Shown piece by piece: positions 14,382-22,492 of a stretch of 33,641 nt of DNA (the first letter of the stretch is position 1; every line of letters starts with the position of its first letter). The translations under genes were made by a program, and so were the position numbers. A model generated the notes under the pieces. The model had not been told where the DNA came from. It ran no database searches and was given only the letters and a program-made list of their open reading frames with translations. This stretch comes from JAXDBW01 sp034678405 (GTDB lineage Bacteria > Patescibacteriota > Patescibacteriia > UBA10025 > JAHIVO01). The DNA lies in assembly GCA_034678405.1 (NCBI GenBank), contig JAXDBW010000029.1:1-33641 (forward strand), given 5' to 3'.

Positions 14382-14410
14382 ATGGTACCGTGTCTGCGTG
14401 GGCTTGGCAA
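14382..14410 (-). promoter_or_regulatory. miaB promoter (leaderless)
   Basis: Minus strand: TTGCCA (14405-14410), a 17-bp spacer and TACCAT (14382-14387). The ATG at 14371 is 10 nt beyond the -10. Confidence 0.65.
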
Positions 14411-14418
14411 GCCATCTA

Positions 14419-14427
14419 TGCTATACT
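14419..14427 (+). promoter_or_regulatory. Extended -10 promoter of the 48-aa peptide (leaderless)
   Basis: TGC-TATACT (14419-14427), with the ATG at 14436 only 8 nt further. It is divergent from and partly interleaved with the miaB promoter. Confidence 0.7.
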
Positions 14428-14435
14428 GACTGCAT

Positions 14436-14582
14436 ATGGATGAACAATTTCCCGAAGACAATAAACACACTACCGTCACGACCGATGCCAAGCTTGGCCT
14501 CGGTGTGAAAGTCCTCCTGACAGTCATCGTCGTCGGAGCGGTGGCCGGCGGCATTTACGCGGCCATTACTCTCGCGAAATAG
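14436..14582 (+). CDS. 48-aa single-pass membrane peptide
   Basis: A frame of 48 codons running from a leaderless promoter to a tight terminator. The first 20 residues are polar and acidic (MDEQFPEDNKHTTVTTDAK); the rest is one transmembrane helix with small-residue packing (VLLTVIVVGAVAGGIYAAI). The bracketing by a promoter with a good extended -10 and a terminator makes this a real gene although it is short. Function unknown. Confidence 0.7.
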   Translation: MDEQFPEDNKHTTVTTDAKLGLGVKVLLTVIVVGAVAGGIYAAITLAK

Positions 14583-14611
14583 TAGCCACGAGCAGCAGTA
14601 TGATAGAAGAG

Positions 14612-14636
14612 AACCTACTCCTCAGGTAGGTTTTTT
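14612..14636 (+). terminator. Terminator of the 48-aa peptide gene
   Basis: AACCTAC (14612-14618) pairs perfectly with GTAGGTT (14626-14632); the T run extends to 14636. Confidence 0.9.
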
Positions 14637-14678
14637 GCATACTATAGCATCGCTGTATAGTTATCCACGCACAGAGCG

Positions 14679-14706
14679 TTGACCGATTTTTTCATGGTGC
14701 TATAGT
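14679..14706 (+). promoter_or_regulatory. Promoter of the hairpin-rich RNA
   Basis: TTGACC (14679-14684), a 16-bp spacer and TATAGT (14701-14706); expected start near 14712-14713. Confidence 0.75.
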
Positions 14707-14711
14707 ACGCA

Positions 14712-15047
14712 GTACACCAGAAACAAAAAAAGAGTCAGCACAATTTAGGGACGCCTGTTATTACCCCAGGCACTTCAGATCGTCTCTCTCGAGAGACCCC
14801 CAATACCACAACATGATTGAGCCACTGGCTCTCAAACCGTGGTTATAACCACCTCCGTTCGTACCTTGCGGATTCGTCCGCTCCTGAACCTGACGTGGTT
14901 TACGTCGTTATATTCGCTGCTCTCATGAGCGCACCTAATACGACGTCCGGAGGCGTTTCGCCTCTACCTGATCTGATACCTGTTCGTAATATCGGGACTC
15001 ACGTCCCTGCCCCCGGGGGCCTTTGCTCAGCATCGGCCCCTTTTTTT
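14712..15047 (+). ncRNA. Candidate structured non-coding RNA, ~335 nt, multi-hairpin
   Basis: A complete transcription unit with no convincing protein frame. At least ten compact perfect hairpins follow one another: 14753-14771 (GCCTG/CAGGC), 14782-14797 (GTCTCT/AGAGAC), 14819-14831 (GAGCC/GGCTC), 14839-14852 (GTGGT/ACCAC), 14868-14881 (GCGGA-TTCG-TCCGC), 14892-14906 (GACGT/ACGTC), 14919-14930 (GCTC/GAGC), 14950-14964 (GAGGCG-TTT-CGCCTC), 14994-15007 (GGGAC-TCAC-GTCCC), and the terminator stem. The start of the RNA is a purine-rich unpaired stretch (14721-14745). It does not match tmRNA, 6S, RNase P or SRP RNA by any motif I can see. Confidence 0.65.
15016..15047 (+). terminator. Terminator of the hairpin-rich RNA
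   Basis: GGGGCC (15016-15021) pairs with GGCCCC (15035-15040), followed by seven T. A competing GCCCCC/GGGGGC stem lies at 15009-15020. Confidence 0.85.
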
Positions 15048-15060
15048 ATTCTCGCTAGAT

Positions 15061-15093
15061 ACAAAAACACCCCCGGATGGTGCCGAGGGTGTT
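15061..15093 (-). terminator. thrS terminator
   Basis: On the minus strand AACACCC (15087-15093) pairs with GGGTGTT (15066-15072), with an inner CGG/CCG pair, then a T run (the A run at 15063-15067). Confidence 0.85.
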
Positions 15094-15101
15094 GGTGGTA
15101 G

Positions 15102-16883
15102 TTATTTTCGCTTCTCGATTTCTCCGAGCACTCGGGTGGTGAACTGGGTCACGGTCAGCGACTGCATTGCTTTCTTACCCCGGACACGGACGGCCAGTTT
15201 CGTGCCGCTCTTTTCCTTGTCCCCGATGACCAGCATGTAGGGGACTTTCTGTTTCTCTGCCTGGCGGATTTTATACCCGACTGTTTCATTTGCGTCGGAA
15301 ACTTCTGCGCGAATGCCCGTAGCGGACAGTTGCGTGTGCAGTTTCTTCGCAAATGACACATGTGCCTTACCGACCGGGATGACGGCGACCTGGACCGGAG
15401 AGAGCCAGACGGGGAAGGCCCCGGCGAAATGCTCGATCAAGATCCCGATGAAGCGCTCGAAGCTCCCCAGGATGGCCCGGTGAATGATCACCGGCTGGAT
15501 CTCTGTGCCATGCTGGTCCGTGTAGCTGAGATTAAACCGCTGGGGAATATTGTAGTCGAGCTGGACGGTGGTGAGCTGCCAGGAGCGTCCCATGGCATCT
15601 TTTATATTGATGTCGATCTTCGGTCCGTAGAAGGCGCCGTCCTTCTCCTTGAGTTCGTACTTGATCTTTTGAGATTTCAGCGCGGCGGCCAGTTCTTTCT
15701 CGGCGGCGCGCCAGGTCGACTCGTCACCGAGGTGATTATCCGGCATGGTCGCGAGGTAGAATTCTGGTTTGAATCCGAAATATGTATACACGCGTTTCAT
15801 CATACCGAGACATGACTTCACCTCTGACTGGATCTGGTCAGGGCGACAGTAGATATGCGCATCATCCATAGTGAATTGTCGGACGCGGAAGAGGCCGCCG
15901 AGGGCACCGGATAATTCGTTGCGGGAATTGAGCCCAAACTCGGCCAGGCGGAGCGGCAGCTCCCGGTAGCTGCGTTTGTGCCGGCGGTAGACGTAGGTGG
16001 AGCCGGGACAGTTCATCGGTTTCAGGGAGTACGTCTGTTTCTCGACATCGAGGAGAAACATGTTTTCTTTATAATGATCCCAGTGGCCCGACTCTCGCCA
16101 GAGTTTTTCGTGGATGATTTGGGGTGTGCGTATTTCGTCATATCCCTCACGCTGGAGTTCACCGCGGATGAGGTCCTCGAGCGCACGATAGATGATCATG
16201 CCATGGGGCAGCCAGAAGGCAGCGCCAGGGGAGACGTCCTGGAAATCAAAGAGTTCGAGGGCGGCGCCGAGCTTCCGGTGATCGCGCTTCTTCATTTCCT
16301 CCTGGAGTGTCAGGCAGTCATCGAGCTCCTGTCTCGACTCAAACGCCACACCATAGATGCGCTGGAGCATGGGATTTTTCTCATCCCCGCGCCAGTATGC
16401 GCCAGCTGTCTTAGTTAGTTTAAAACCGTCCGCGTTGATGTCCTTCGTCGAGCCGACGTGTCCACCACGACAGAGATCCACAAATTTCCCGGTGGTGTAG
16501 GCGGTGATGGTGGCTGAGGGTTTTTGCTTTGTATCCGATTGCTCAAGCTCGTCAAACACGGTCGTGCCTTTGGTGACGAGGTCGTTAATCAATTCCAGCT
16601 TGTATGGCTGGTTAGCAAACAGCTTCTTCGCTTCATCCGCGCTCAGCTCCTGGCGCTCGAAGCCGAGATTCTGACTGATGAGTTTCTTCATCCGCTTCTG
16701 GATCTTCGGCAGATCCTGCGGCGTGAGGGGGCGGGGAAGCTCGAAGTCATAGTAGAACCCATCCTCAATGGTCGGACCGATACCGAGCTTGGCCTCGGGA
16801 AATATTTGTAGCACCGCGCTGGCGAGGAGATGCGCCAGGGAGTGACGGAGATTGTGGAGACGTTGTTCGTTGGTGGGGGTCAT
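15102..16883 (-). CDS. thrS: Threonyl-tRNA synthetase lacking the TGS domain
   Basis: Charges tRNA(Thr). 593 aa against about 640 for the full form: the N-terminal TGS domain is absent and the protein begins at the editing domain, with its HSLAH metal-type motif (His14, His18) and the CRGGHV partner. The class II core follows: GAAFWLPHGMIIYR (motif 1), EIRTPQIIHEKLW, the MNCPGS zinc cysteine, the motif 2 region FRVRQFTMDDAHIYC, and motif 3 (HRAILGSFERFIGILIEH). The anticodon-binding domain is C-terminal. A TGS-less form is common in CPR bacteria. It has its own -10 10 nt upstream, and a T-box leader lies further up beyond the 87-aa gene. Confidence 0.97.
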   Translation of the reverse strand: MTPTNEQRLHNLRHSLAHLLASAVLQIFPEAKLGIGPTIEDGFYYDFELPRPLTPQDLPKIQKRMKKLISQNLGFERQELSADEAKKLFANQPYKLELINDLVTKGTTVFDELEQSDTKQKPSATITAYTTGKFVDLCRGGHVGSTKDINADGFKLTKTAGAYWRGDEKNPMLQRIYGVAFESRQELDDCLTLQEEMKKRDHRKLGAALELFDFQDVSPGAAFWLPHGMIIYRALEDLIRGELQREGYDEIRTPQIIHEKLWRESGHWDHYKENMFLLDVEKQTYSLKPMNCPGSTYVYRRHKRSYRELPLRLAEFGLNSRNELSGALGGLFRVRQFTMDDAHIYCRPDQIQSEVKSCLGMMKRVYTYFGFKPEFYLATMPDNHLGDESTWRAAEKELAAALKSQKIKYELKEKDGAFYGPKIDINIKDAMGRSWQLTTVQLDYNIPQRFNLSYTDQHGTEIQPVIIHRAILGSFERFIGILIEHFAGAFPVWLSPVQVAVIPVGKAHVSFAKKLHTQLSATGIRAEVSDANETVGYKIRQAEKQKVPYMLVIGDKEKSGTKLAVRVRGKKAMQSLTVTQFTTRVLGEIEKRK

Positions 16884-16893
16884 AGGGTGGTTG

Positions 16894-16899
16894 AGTATA
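16894..16899 (-). promoter_or_regulatory. thrS-proximal -10 box (possible leaderless promoter)
   Basis: Minus-strand TATACT (16894-16899) ends 10 nt before the thrS ATG and abuts the stop codon of the 87-aa gene. The -35 region (TCTCAT at 17 bp) is weak, so this is a likely but not certain second promoter. Confidence 0.5.
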
Positions 16900-16900
16900 G

Positions 16901-17164
16901 TTAATTAAAATAGGGAATGAGAGGAACTGGCGTGATAAATGAAATCACCAGCAAGAGGAGTAAGAGTGCAAGTGCGTAGTACTGAACTTTTTTTCCGGCA
17001 GACAAAATAGCCGCGACTATGAAACAGAGTACGAGTATCGTACCTATGCCGAGAAATATATTAATGGCAATTAAATTCATCACGCGGTAGATAGTGGCCG
17101 CATAGAACAGCGACAGCAGTAGTCCGGTGAGTATGATTGTGTGTTTTTTTTCGGTGGGCATCAT
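16901..17164 (-). CDS. Small three-helix membrane protein (87 aa)
   Basis: Three hydrophobic segments at about 10-27, 33-54 and 60-80, with a short charged N-terminus MMPTEKKH. No family is recognised. It lies between the T-box leader and thrS, so it should be transcribed when the T-box reads through. It has no Shine-Dalgarno site. Two ATG codons (17164 and 17161) are adjacent; the first is used here. It may be an unrelated gene riding on the threonine-controlled transcript. Confidence 0.6.
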   Translation of the reverse strand: MMPTEKKHTIILTGLLLSLFYAATIYRVMNLIAINIFLGIGTILVLCFIVAAILSAGKKVQYYALALLLLLLVISFITPVPLIPYFN

Positions 17165-17180
17165 ACGTGCGGCACAGTAA

Positions 17181-17349
17181 TAAAAATTCCCAAAACGTAT
17201 TAACGTTTGGGATCCTTCGATTGACTCAGGATGGTTCCACCCAAATTCCTCGCCGCAGTGGCGGGCACTTGATTTGCTTGACTGTTTGCTTAGCCGAGCG
17301 AGGCTCGATGCGGGGCAAAGCGGGTGGTGGCCGCTTCAATCACAAACAG
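17181..17349 (-). promoter_or_regulatory. T-box riboswitch, probably tRNA(Thr)-responsive
   Basis: On the minus strand, UUUGGG (17240-17245), the 7-nt bulge UGGAACC (17233-17239), AUCC, then GGAU and CCCAAA form the classic T-box antiterminator. The same CCCAAA also begins the competing terminator (CCCAAACGT...ACGTTTTGGG plus a T run, 17181-17212). The UGGA of the bulge would pair with a UCCA tRNA end. The 5' domain is closed by CUGUUUG (17343-17349) with CAAACAG (17282-17288), and contains a hairpin AAGCGG/CCGCUU whose loop CCACCAC includes ACC, a threonine codon. Uncharged tRNA(Thr) should favour read-through to the 87-aa gene and thrS. Confidence 0.9.
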
Positions 17350-17357
17350 CAGTATGT

Positions 17358-17386
17358 ATAGTACTGCCGGGGCGGTTTTTTGTCAA
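17358..17386 (-). promoter_or_regulatory. Promoter of the T-box transcript
   Basis: Minus strand: TTGACA (17381-17386), a 17-bp spacer and TACTAT (17358-17363). The -35 directly abuts the stop codon of the upstream baseplate-J-like gene. Confidence 0.85.
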
Positions 17387-18556
17387 TTACTGGGCGACCT
17401 TGATCTCGATATGATCCACCAGGCTCGGAGACTTCGTGACCCAAAACGGCGCGAAGTGAACGGCCGCTTCAGACACTTCGTCGAAATTTGAGTAGTACGT
17501 CCGGATCTGCTGGGCGTCTTTATTTGTGAGGGGTTCTCGGTTGAATATCTGGTGAGTCAGGCGGGGGGCAATCGTACCCGTGGTGGTGACTTCGAGTCGG
17601 GCGGTGTCTTCTTCTGCATCATACGACGCGACACTGAGACTCATCGTCGGCGTCTCACCAGAGAGCTCATAATCCACAGGGATGGTGCTGTCGAGAGCTG
17701 TCTGGGCCTGGCGCGCCAGTGCCTCATGATCATAGATCACTGCATAGAACCGCACTTCTACCGTGAGTGTAAAGGTACCTGTTTCTTCGCCGACCGCTGG
17801 GTCGGAGGTGGTGGAGAGAATCACCGGCACTACCGCCTCGGGATCAATCGTGTCCCCACGCTCGACGACCGTTTCATCGCCACGCATGGCAGCGATAGCC
17901 TCCTCGGTGAGGTCAGTGATGACGTCATCACGTGCATTGGCGACCGCCTGCTGGGTGAGTGTCGTTACTTTCCGTAATCCACCGGTCATCGCAGTGTCAC
18001 TCTCGGCATAAATCTGATCCTGGAGCCCCTCCCAGAGGCCGGGAATAGTGAATGTCGTTGGGGCGATGTCTCCCTGAGGACCCGCCTCATCGGCGTAGAC
18101 GGGGACATTTTCTAGTTTTCCGCCGGCGGGGACATCCACCCGGTCCTTAATCCGAAATAACACACCATCAGGGGAGAGCAGGCGGGTGGTGGCAGCCAGG
18201 GGCTGGACCTGGGACCAGTTGTTATAGATAGTGACCGTACCCTCAGCCGGAGCGGGAATTTCTTCGCCGTCACCCTCGATGACGACATCGCTCGTATCAG
18301 ATAATTCGGTCGAGACGAGATAGCCGCTGACGCCGGGGCTGCTCAGCGTGGGCAAGGTATCCGACGACACGACCGCCACACTGACCGTCGTTTCCAGAGG
18401 TTGGGGAGCGAGCGTGAGGGTGATCGTCGTCCGAGAAAATGAAAAGTAGATAATCAGCGCGAGCATCAGGCCAACGCCGATGACGAAGCCAATGACGAGC
18501 CGTTTGTAGCTCGAGGCGGTCTTGATACTACTAAAGGTTGAGCGCTTCGTGGGCAT
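17387..18556 (-). CDS. Baseplate J/gp47-like membrane-anchored protein
   Basis: 389 aa. A cytoplasmic basic N-terminus and one transmembrane helix at about 20-41 (LVIGFVIGVGLMLALIIYFSF) precede a large extracytoplasmic part. The central segment has the pattern annotated in CPR genomes as baseplate J-like: GTVTIYNNWSQVQPLAATTRLLSPDGVLFRIKD, then VPAGGKLENVPVYADEAGPQGDI, FTIPGL and QIYAESDTAMTGG. Despite the name, no phage genes surround it. It overlaps the dnaE stop by 1 nt (TAATG), so translation is probably coupled to dnaE. Its role in the envelope is unknown. Confidence 0.8.
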   Translation of the reverse strand: MPTKRSTFSSIKTASSYKRLVIGFVIGVGLMLALIIYFSFSRTTITLTLAPQPLETTVSVAVVSSDTLPTLSSPGVSGYLVSTELSDTSDVVIEGDGEEIPAPAEGTVTIYNNWSQVQPLAATTRLLSPDGVLFRIKDRVDVPAGGKLENVPVYADEAGPQGDIAPTTFTIPGLWEGLQDQIYAESDTAMTGGLRKVTTLTQQAVANARDDVITDLTEEAIAAMRGDETVVERGDTIDPEAVVPVILSTTSDPAVGEETGTFTLTVEVRFYAVIYDHEALARQAQTALDSTIPVDYELSGETPTMSLSVASYDAEEDTARLEVTTTGTIAPRLTHQIFNREPLTNKDAQQIRTYYSNFDEVSEAAVHFAPFWVTKSPSLVDHIEIKVAQ

Positions 18557-21500
18557 TATTGATGTTCGGTTATGGTAATGTTTTCGGCGCCGATGAGTTC
18601 ACTGATAGAGGCAAATGATTCTTTGCTAATCCGGGAAGTAGTGACTATGGTCTGAGGCGTGGCACCGGTATGTATCTTCAGATGGACGTGATAGGAACCG
18701 GGATAGTCCCCGAGGAGTGATTTGAGCTGGCTAAATGTTTCCTTCGTCGTCTCTTCAGGGAGATTGAGATAGATGGTGCCATTTTCTTCGGTTGGTGGGG
18801 GTGTCGATTCGTCGGGCTGCATAGATTCGAGGTCGAGGGGCTGTACTTCGTCACAGATTAATTTCGGCACCCCATCCTTATCGGATATTTTACCACGAAT
18901 GACGACTTGTGTGTCTTCTTCCCAGAGCGCGGGGTTATCCTGGAGTATGCTGGGGAAGACGATGACTTCGAGCCGTCCGGACATATCCTCCACTTTCGCA
19001 AATAGCATCGTTTGATTGGCGCGGGTCACTTTTTTCTGGACATTGGTAATTACTCCTGCGATGGTCTGCTGTTTGCGCTTGATGGTGATCGCTTCACTGA
19101 TCGGCGTGGCTATTTTCTTCAGCTGGGCAGCGTACTCGGACATTGGATGATCGGAGATGTAGAGCCCGAGCAGTTCTTTTTCCCAGCCGAGGAGCTGGCG
19201 CTGCGGCGCGGCTTCGGCTGGCCGGAGGCGCAGGCGGGGAGCATGCTGGGTCGGCAGCACGCCGAAGAGGTTGGTTTGGTTATTGTTTGCTTCTTGCTCG
19301 GCATTGCGGGCCATCGTCAGGAGTGAGTCAAGGTTGTGCAGTAATTCATTCGCTTCGCCAAATTTGGCCAAGGCGCCGGATTTGATCAGGCTCTCGAGAG
19401 ATTTCTTATTGAGATCTTTCGTCTGGACGCGGGTGAGGAAATCCTCCAGGCTGGAGAAGGCGCCGTTAGCTTTGCGCTCCTTGATGATGGCTTTGACTAC
19501 GTTATAGCCCACATTCTTGATAGCGAGCAGTCCAAACCGAATTTTTTTCTCCGGCTGTTTCGACTCAGGGTCGAAGACCGCGGTAAAGGTTGAATAGCTT
19601 TCGTTGATGTCCGGCGGCAGGACGCGGATACCCATGCGTTCGCATTCTTCGACTTCGATCGCGATCCGATCGACATCCCCATAGTCTGAGGTCAGGAGTG
19701 AGGCCATGAATTCATCCGGGAAGTGGGCTTTGAAATATGCCGTCTGATACGCAATGAGGCCATAGCAGGCAGCGTGGGCGCGGTTAAACCCATAGCGCGC
19801 AAATGGTTCGATGAAGAGCCAGATCCGCTCGGCCGTGCCCCGGGGGATGTCGTGGGCGACCATACCCTCGATCAGTTTGTCTCGTTGCTCATCGAGGAGT
19901 TCTTTGATCTTTTTACCGACGGCCTTCCGCAGGACGTCCGCCTCAGACAGGGAAAAGCCGGCGAGGTCACGAGCGATTTGCATAACCTGCTCCTGATACA
20001 CGGCGATGCCATATGTTTTTTCCAGGATGGGTTGTAATTGCGGGTGGAGATAGGTTGTTTCCTTCTTGCCATGTTTCCCATCGATGAAATCCGGGATGAG
20101 TTCCATCGGACCCGGTCGATAGAGTGCTACCATGGCGATGATATCCTCAAACTCAGTGGGCTTCAGCTGCTTGAGGTAGCGTTTCATGCCCGATGATTCG
20201 AGCTGGAAGACGCCAGTCGTCTCGCCCCGCTGGAGCAGTTTGAAGGTTGGTTTATCATCCAGGGGGAGATTGTCGATATCGATCTCGAGGGTGCGCGCTT
20301 TCTTGATAATCTTGATCGTATCTTCGAGGATGGTGAGGTTTTTCAGTCCCAGGAAATCCATTTTCAGCAAGCCGAGCGCTTCGACCGCATACAGATCATA
20401 CTGAGTGATGATAGCGTCTTCACCATGTGTGGTCGAGTACTGGACCGGGACATAGTGGTCGAGTGGCTCCTTGGTAATCACGACGCCGCAGGCATGGGTC
20501 GAGGCGTGTCGGGCGACGCCCTCGAGTTTCCGGGCAGCGCTGATGACTTTCTGCGCGTCGGGGTCTTTGGTATAGAGATCGTTGAATTCTGGCACTTGTT
20601 CGAGCGCCTCATCGATGGTGGAGAACATCGGGATCAGTTTCGCGATCTTGTCACAGTAGCTATAGGGCATGTCGAGCACGCGTCCCGCATCCCGGACGGC
20701 AGCTCGGGCAGCCATGGTACCAAAGGTGATGATCTGGGCCACGTGGTCTTTGCCGTATTTGTGTTCGACGTAGCGAATGACCTCATCCCGGCGCGCATCG
20801 GCGAAGTCGAGGTCAATATCAGGCATAGAAATACGCTCGGGGTTGAGGAACCGCTCGAAGAGGAGGTCGTATTTGAGGGGATCAATATTTGTAATATTTG
20901 TGAGGTACGCGACGATACTCCCGGCCGCAGATCCACGACCCGGACCGACGACGATCCCATTCTGTTTTGCCCAGTTGACGAAGTCCTGGACGATCAAGAA
21001 GTATGAGGCGAAGCCGGTTTTCTTGATCACCCCGAGTTCGTACTCGAGTCGGTCGAGCACCTCTGGGTCCTGTTCGCGATTGGGATAGCGACGGGGAAGA
21101 CCAGCCAGACAGAGCTCCTTCAGATAGTCGTCAGGGGACTTGCCGCCGGGCACTTCGAAATACGGCAGCTGCACCTCTCCGAGGGTGAGCTCGAGATTGC
21201 ACGCGTCAGCGATTTTGCGGGTATTGCTGATGACCTCGGGGTGGTCAGCGAAGGCCTGATCCATCCGGTCACCGCTGCGAAAAGAAAAATCCTCTCCGAG
21301 GTAGCTCATCCGATCAGGATCACCCTGTTTCTTTTTCGTCTGGATGCAGAGGAGGATATCCTGGTATTCGGCGTCGTCTGGATTGGTATAGTGGACGTCA
21401 TTTGTCGCGACGACGGGGATGTCCAGTTTGTCACTCATGGCGTAGATGGCATCGTTGACTGCTGCCTGATGTTCGAGATTGGGGTTGTCTTGGACTTCGA

Positions 21501-22017
21501 GGAAGAAATTACCCTTGCCAAAGATAGACTCGAGTTCGCGAGCATTGGCCTCGGCCTGGGACATGTCACCCGCGACGATGGGCTGGGCAATCATACCAGC
21601 CAGACAGGCACTCAGGCCGATGAGGCCCTCACTATGCTGGCGAAGCAGCTCGAGGTCGATCCGGGGTTTATAATAAAACCCCGCCAGGTGAGCGGTCGTG
21701 GTGAGTCGCACGAGATTTTGGTAGCCGGCCTGGTTCTTCGCGAGGAGGATGAGATGGTAGGGTCGTTCGTCGATGCGGGCGCGTTTCTGAGTATGCCCAT
21801 TGCGCGCGACATAGGCCTCGACCCCGATGATGGGCTTCACCCCAGCCTTGATTGCTTTTTGATAGAAATCAATCACGCCATACATGACCCCATGATCCGT
21901 CAGGGCCAGGGCGGGCATGTCATATTCTTTGGCTGTGGCAATGAGTTCATCTACCTTTGACAGGCCATCGAGGAGACTATAATGACTATGGACATGAAGG
22001 TGGATGAAGTCCGACAT
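18556..22017 (-). CDS. dnaE: DNA polymerase III alpha subunit
   Basis: Replicative polymerase, 1153 aa from ATG 22017. The N-terminal PHP domain begins with FIHLHVHSHYSLLDG; the polymerase core includes GPGRGSAAGSIVAYLTNI, the catalytic aspartates in MPDIDLDFADARRDEV, ALYRPGPMELIPDFI and YGFNRAHAACYGLIAYQTAYFKAHFP; a helix-hairpin-helix region, an OB fold (TIAGVITNVQKKVT...GRLEVIVFP) and a C-terminal domain follow. A GTG at 22032 is in frame and would add five residues; family members begin near SDFIHLHVHS, so the ATG is preferred. A GCGAG/CTCGC hairpin covers the region just upstream. Confidence 0.97.
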   Translation of the reverse strand: MSDFIHLHVHSHYSLLDGLSKVDELIATAKEYDMPALALTDHGVMYGVIDFYQKAIKAGVKPIIGVEAYVARNGHTQKRARIDERPYHLILLAKNQAGYQNLVRLTTTAHLAGFYYKPRIDLELLRQHSEGLIGLSACLAGMIAQPIVAGDMSQAEANARELESIFGKGNFFLEVQDNPNLEHQAAVNDAIYAMSDKLDIPVVATNDVHYTNPDDAEYQDILLCIQTKKKQGDPDRMSYLGEDFSFRSGDRMDQAFADHPEVISNTRKIADACNLELTLGEVQLPYFEVPGGKSPDDYLKELCLAGLPRRYPNREQDPEVLDRLEYELGVIKKTGFASYFLIVQDFVNWAKQNGIVVGPGRGSAAGSIVAYLTNITNIDPLKYDLLFERFLNPERISMPDIDLDFADARRDEVIRYVEHKYGKDHVAQIITFGTMAARAAVRDAGRVLDMPYSYCDKIAKLIPMFSTIDEALEQVPEFNDLYTKDPDAQKVISAARKLEGVARHASTHACGVVITKEPLDHYVPVQYSTTHGEDAIITQYDLYAVEALGLLKMDFLGLKNLTILEDTIKIIKKARTLEIDIDNLPLDDKPTFKLLQRGETTGVFQLESSGMKRYLKQLKPTEFEDIIAMVALYRPGPMELIPDFIDGKHGKKETTYLHPQLQPILEKTYGIAVYQEQVMQIARDLAGFSLSEADVLRKAVGKKIKELLDEQRDKLIEGMVAHDIPRGTAERIWLFIEPFARYGFNRAHAACYGLIAYQTAYFKAHFPDEFMASLLTSDYGDVDRIAIEVEECERMGIRVLPPDINESYSTFTAVFDPESKQPEKKIRFGLLAIKNVGYNVVKAIIKERKANGAFSSLEDFLTRVQTKDLNKKSLESLIKSGALAKFGEANELLHNLDSLLTMARNAEQEANNNQTNLFGVLPTQHAPRLRLRPAEAAPQRQLLGWEKELLGLYISDHPMSEYAAQLKKIATPISEAITIKRKQQTIAGVITNVQKKVTRANQTMLFAKVEDMSGRLEVIVFPSILQDNPALWEEDTQVVIRGKISDKDGVPKLICDEVQPLDLESMQPDESTPPPTEENGTIYLNLPEETTKETFSQLKSLLGDYPGSYHVHLKIHTGATPQTIVTTSRISKESFASISELIGAENITITEHQ

Positions 22018-22056
22018 ACGTGACGCGAGCACCTCTCGCCCCGGGTGGGGGAGGGA

Positions 22057-22392
22057 TTATGATCTGTTAGAATTCGAAGATTTTGTTTTGCGAGTGGAGC
22101 GGGTGGCTCGTTTCTTTTTGACAAATTCGAGAATCTCGGTGACTCCCTTCATGACGAGGGGGAGGTAGGAGGCTGAGTGTTTCAGCTTTTCTTCAATCTC
22201 GTCGAAGAGTCGCTCAAGTCGATCAAGCTTTTCCTTGATACTAGTGATCAGATCACTAACCTCGCGAATGATGGCGTAGCCGCGCTTCAGGAGCATGATG
22301 ATATAGTAGAGTCCCCATATCAGAAATACGGTCAGCAGACCAACACTGATTGCGAGTACCCAATTAAGGAGATCTTTGCTTGTCTCAAACAT
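22057..22392 (-). CDS. Single-pass membrane protein with coiled coil (DUF948-like)
   Basis: 111 aa from the ATG 22392 (MFETSKDLLNWVL); the frame is open to 22446, but the upstream part has no support. One transmembrane helix at about 10-34 is followed by a coiled coil at about 45-75 (REVSDLITSIKEKLDRLERLFDEIEEKL) and a basic tail. The layout resembles small envelope-associated DUF948-type proteins; this is a resemblance only. It lies upstream of dnaE on the same strand. Confidence 0.65.
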   Translation of the reverse strand: MFETSKDLLNWVLAISVGLLTVFLIWGLYYIIMLLKRGYAIIREVSDLITSIKEKLDRLERLFDEIEEKLKHSASYLPLVMKGVTEILEFVKKKRATRSTRKTKSSNSNRS

Positions 22393-22470
22393 AATATATA
22401 TAGGTAAGTACGTCATTAGTATACCAAGTACCGACCCGGCCGACAAGCGTTCCCAAGGGGCCCGGGGCTA

Positions 22471-22488
22471 TGGTACACTATATATACT
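22471..22488 (+). promoter_or_regulatory. Promoter of the 22493 gene
   Basis: Extended -10 TGG-TACACT (22471-22479) and an overlapping TATACT (22483-22488). Either one leaves at most a few bases of leader before the ATG at 22493. Confidence 0.55.
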
Positions 22489-22492
22489 CCAT

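Noticed and set aside
14372..14554. 61-residue N-terminal extension of MiaB
   Set aside because: It overlaps a divergent promoter and the 48-aa gene, and family members start at the 14371 ATG.
14712..15047. CRISPR-like array
   Set aside because: The hairpins differ in sequence and spacing; there is no constant repeat and no cas gene.
14817..15101. 94-codon open frame within the hairpin-rich region
   Set aside because: No ribosome site, it runs through a strong terminator, and the translation follows the hairpins with no plausible domain.
17387..18556. Prophage or contractile tail, suggested by the baseplate-J-like label
   Set aside because: No other tail, capsid or integrase genes are present; the protein has an N-terminal membrane anchor and is coupled to dnaE.
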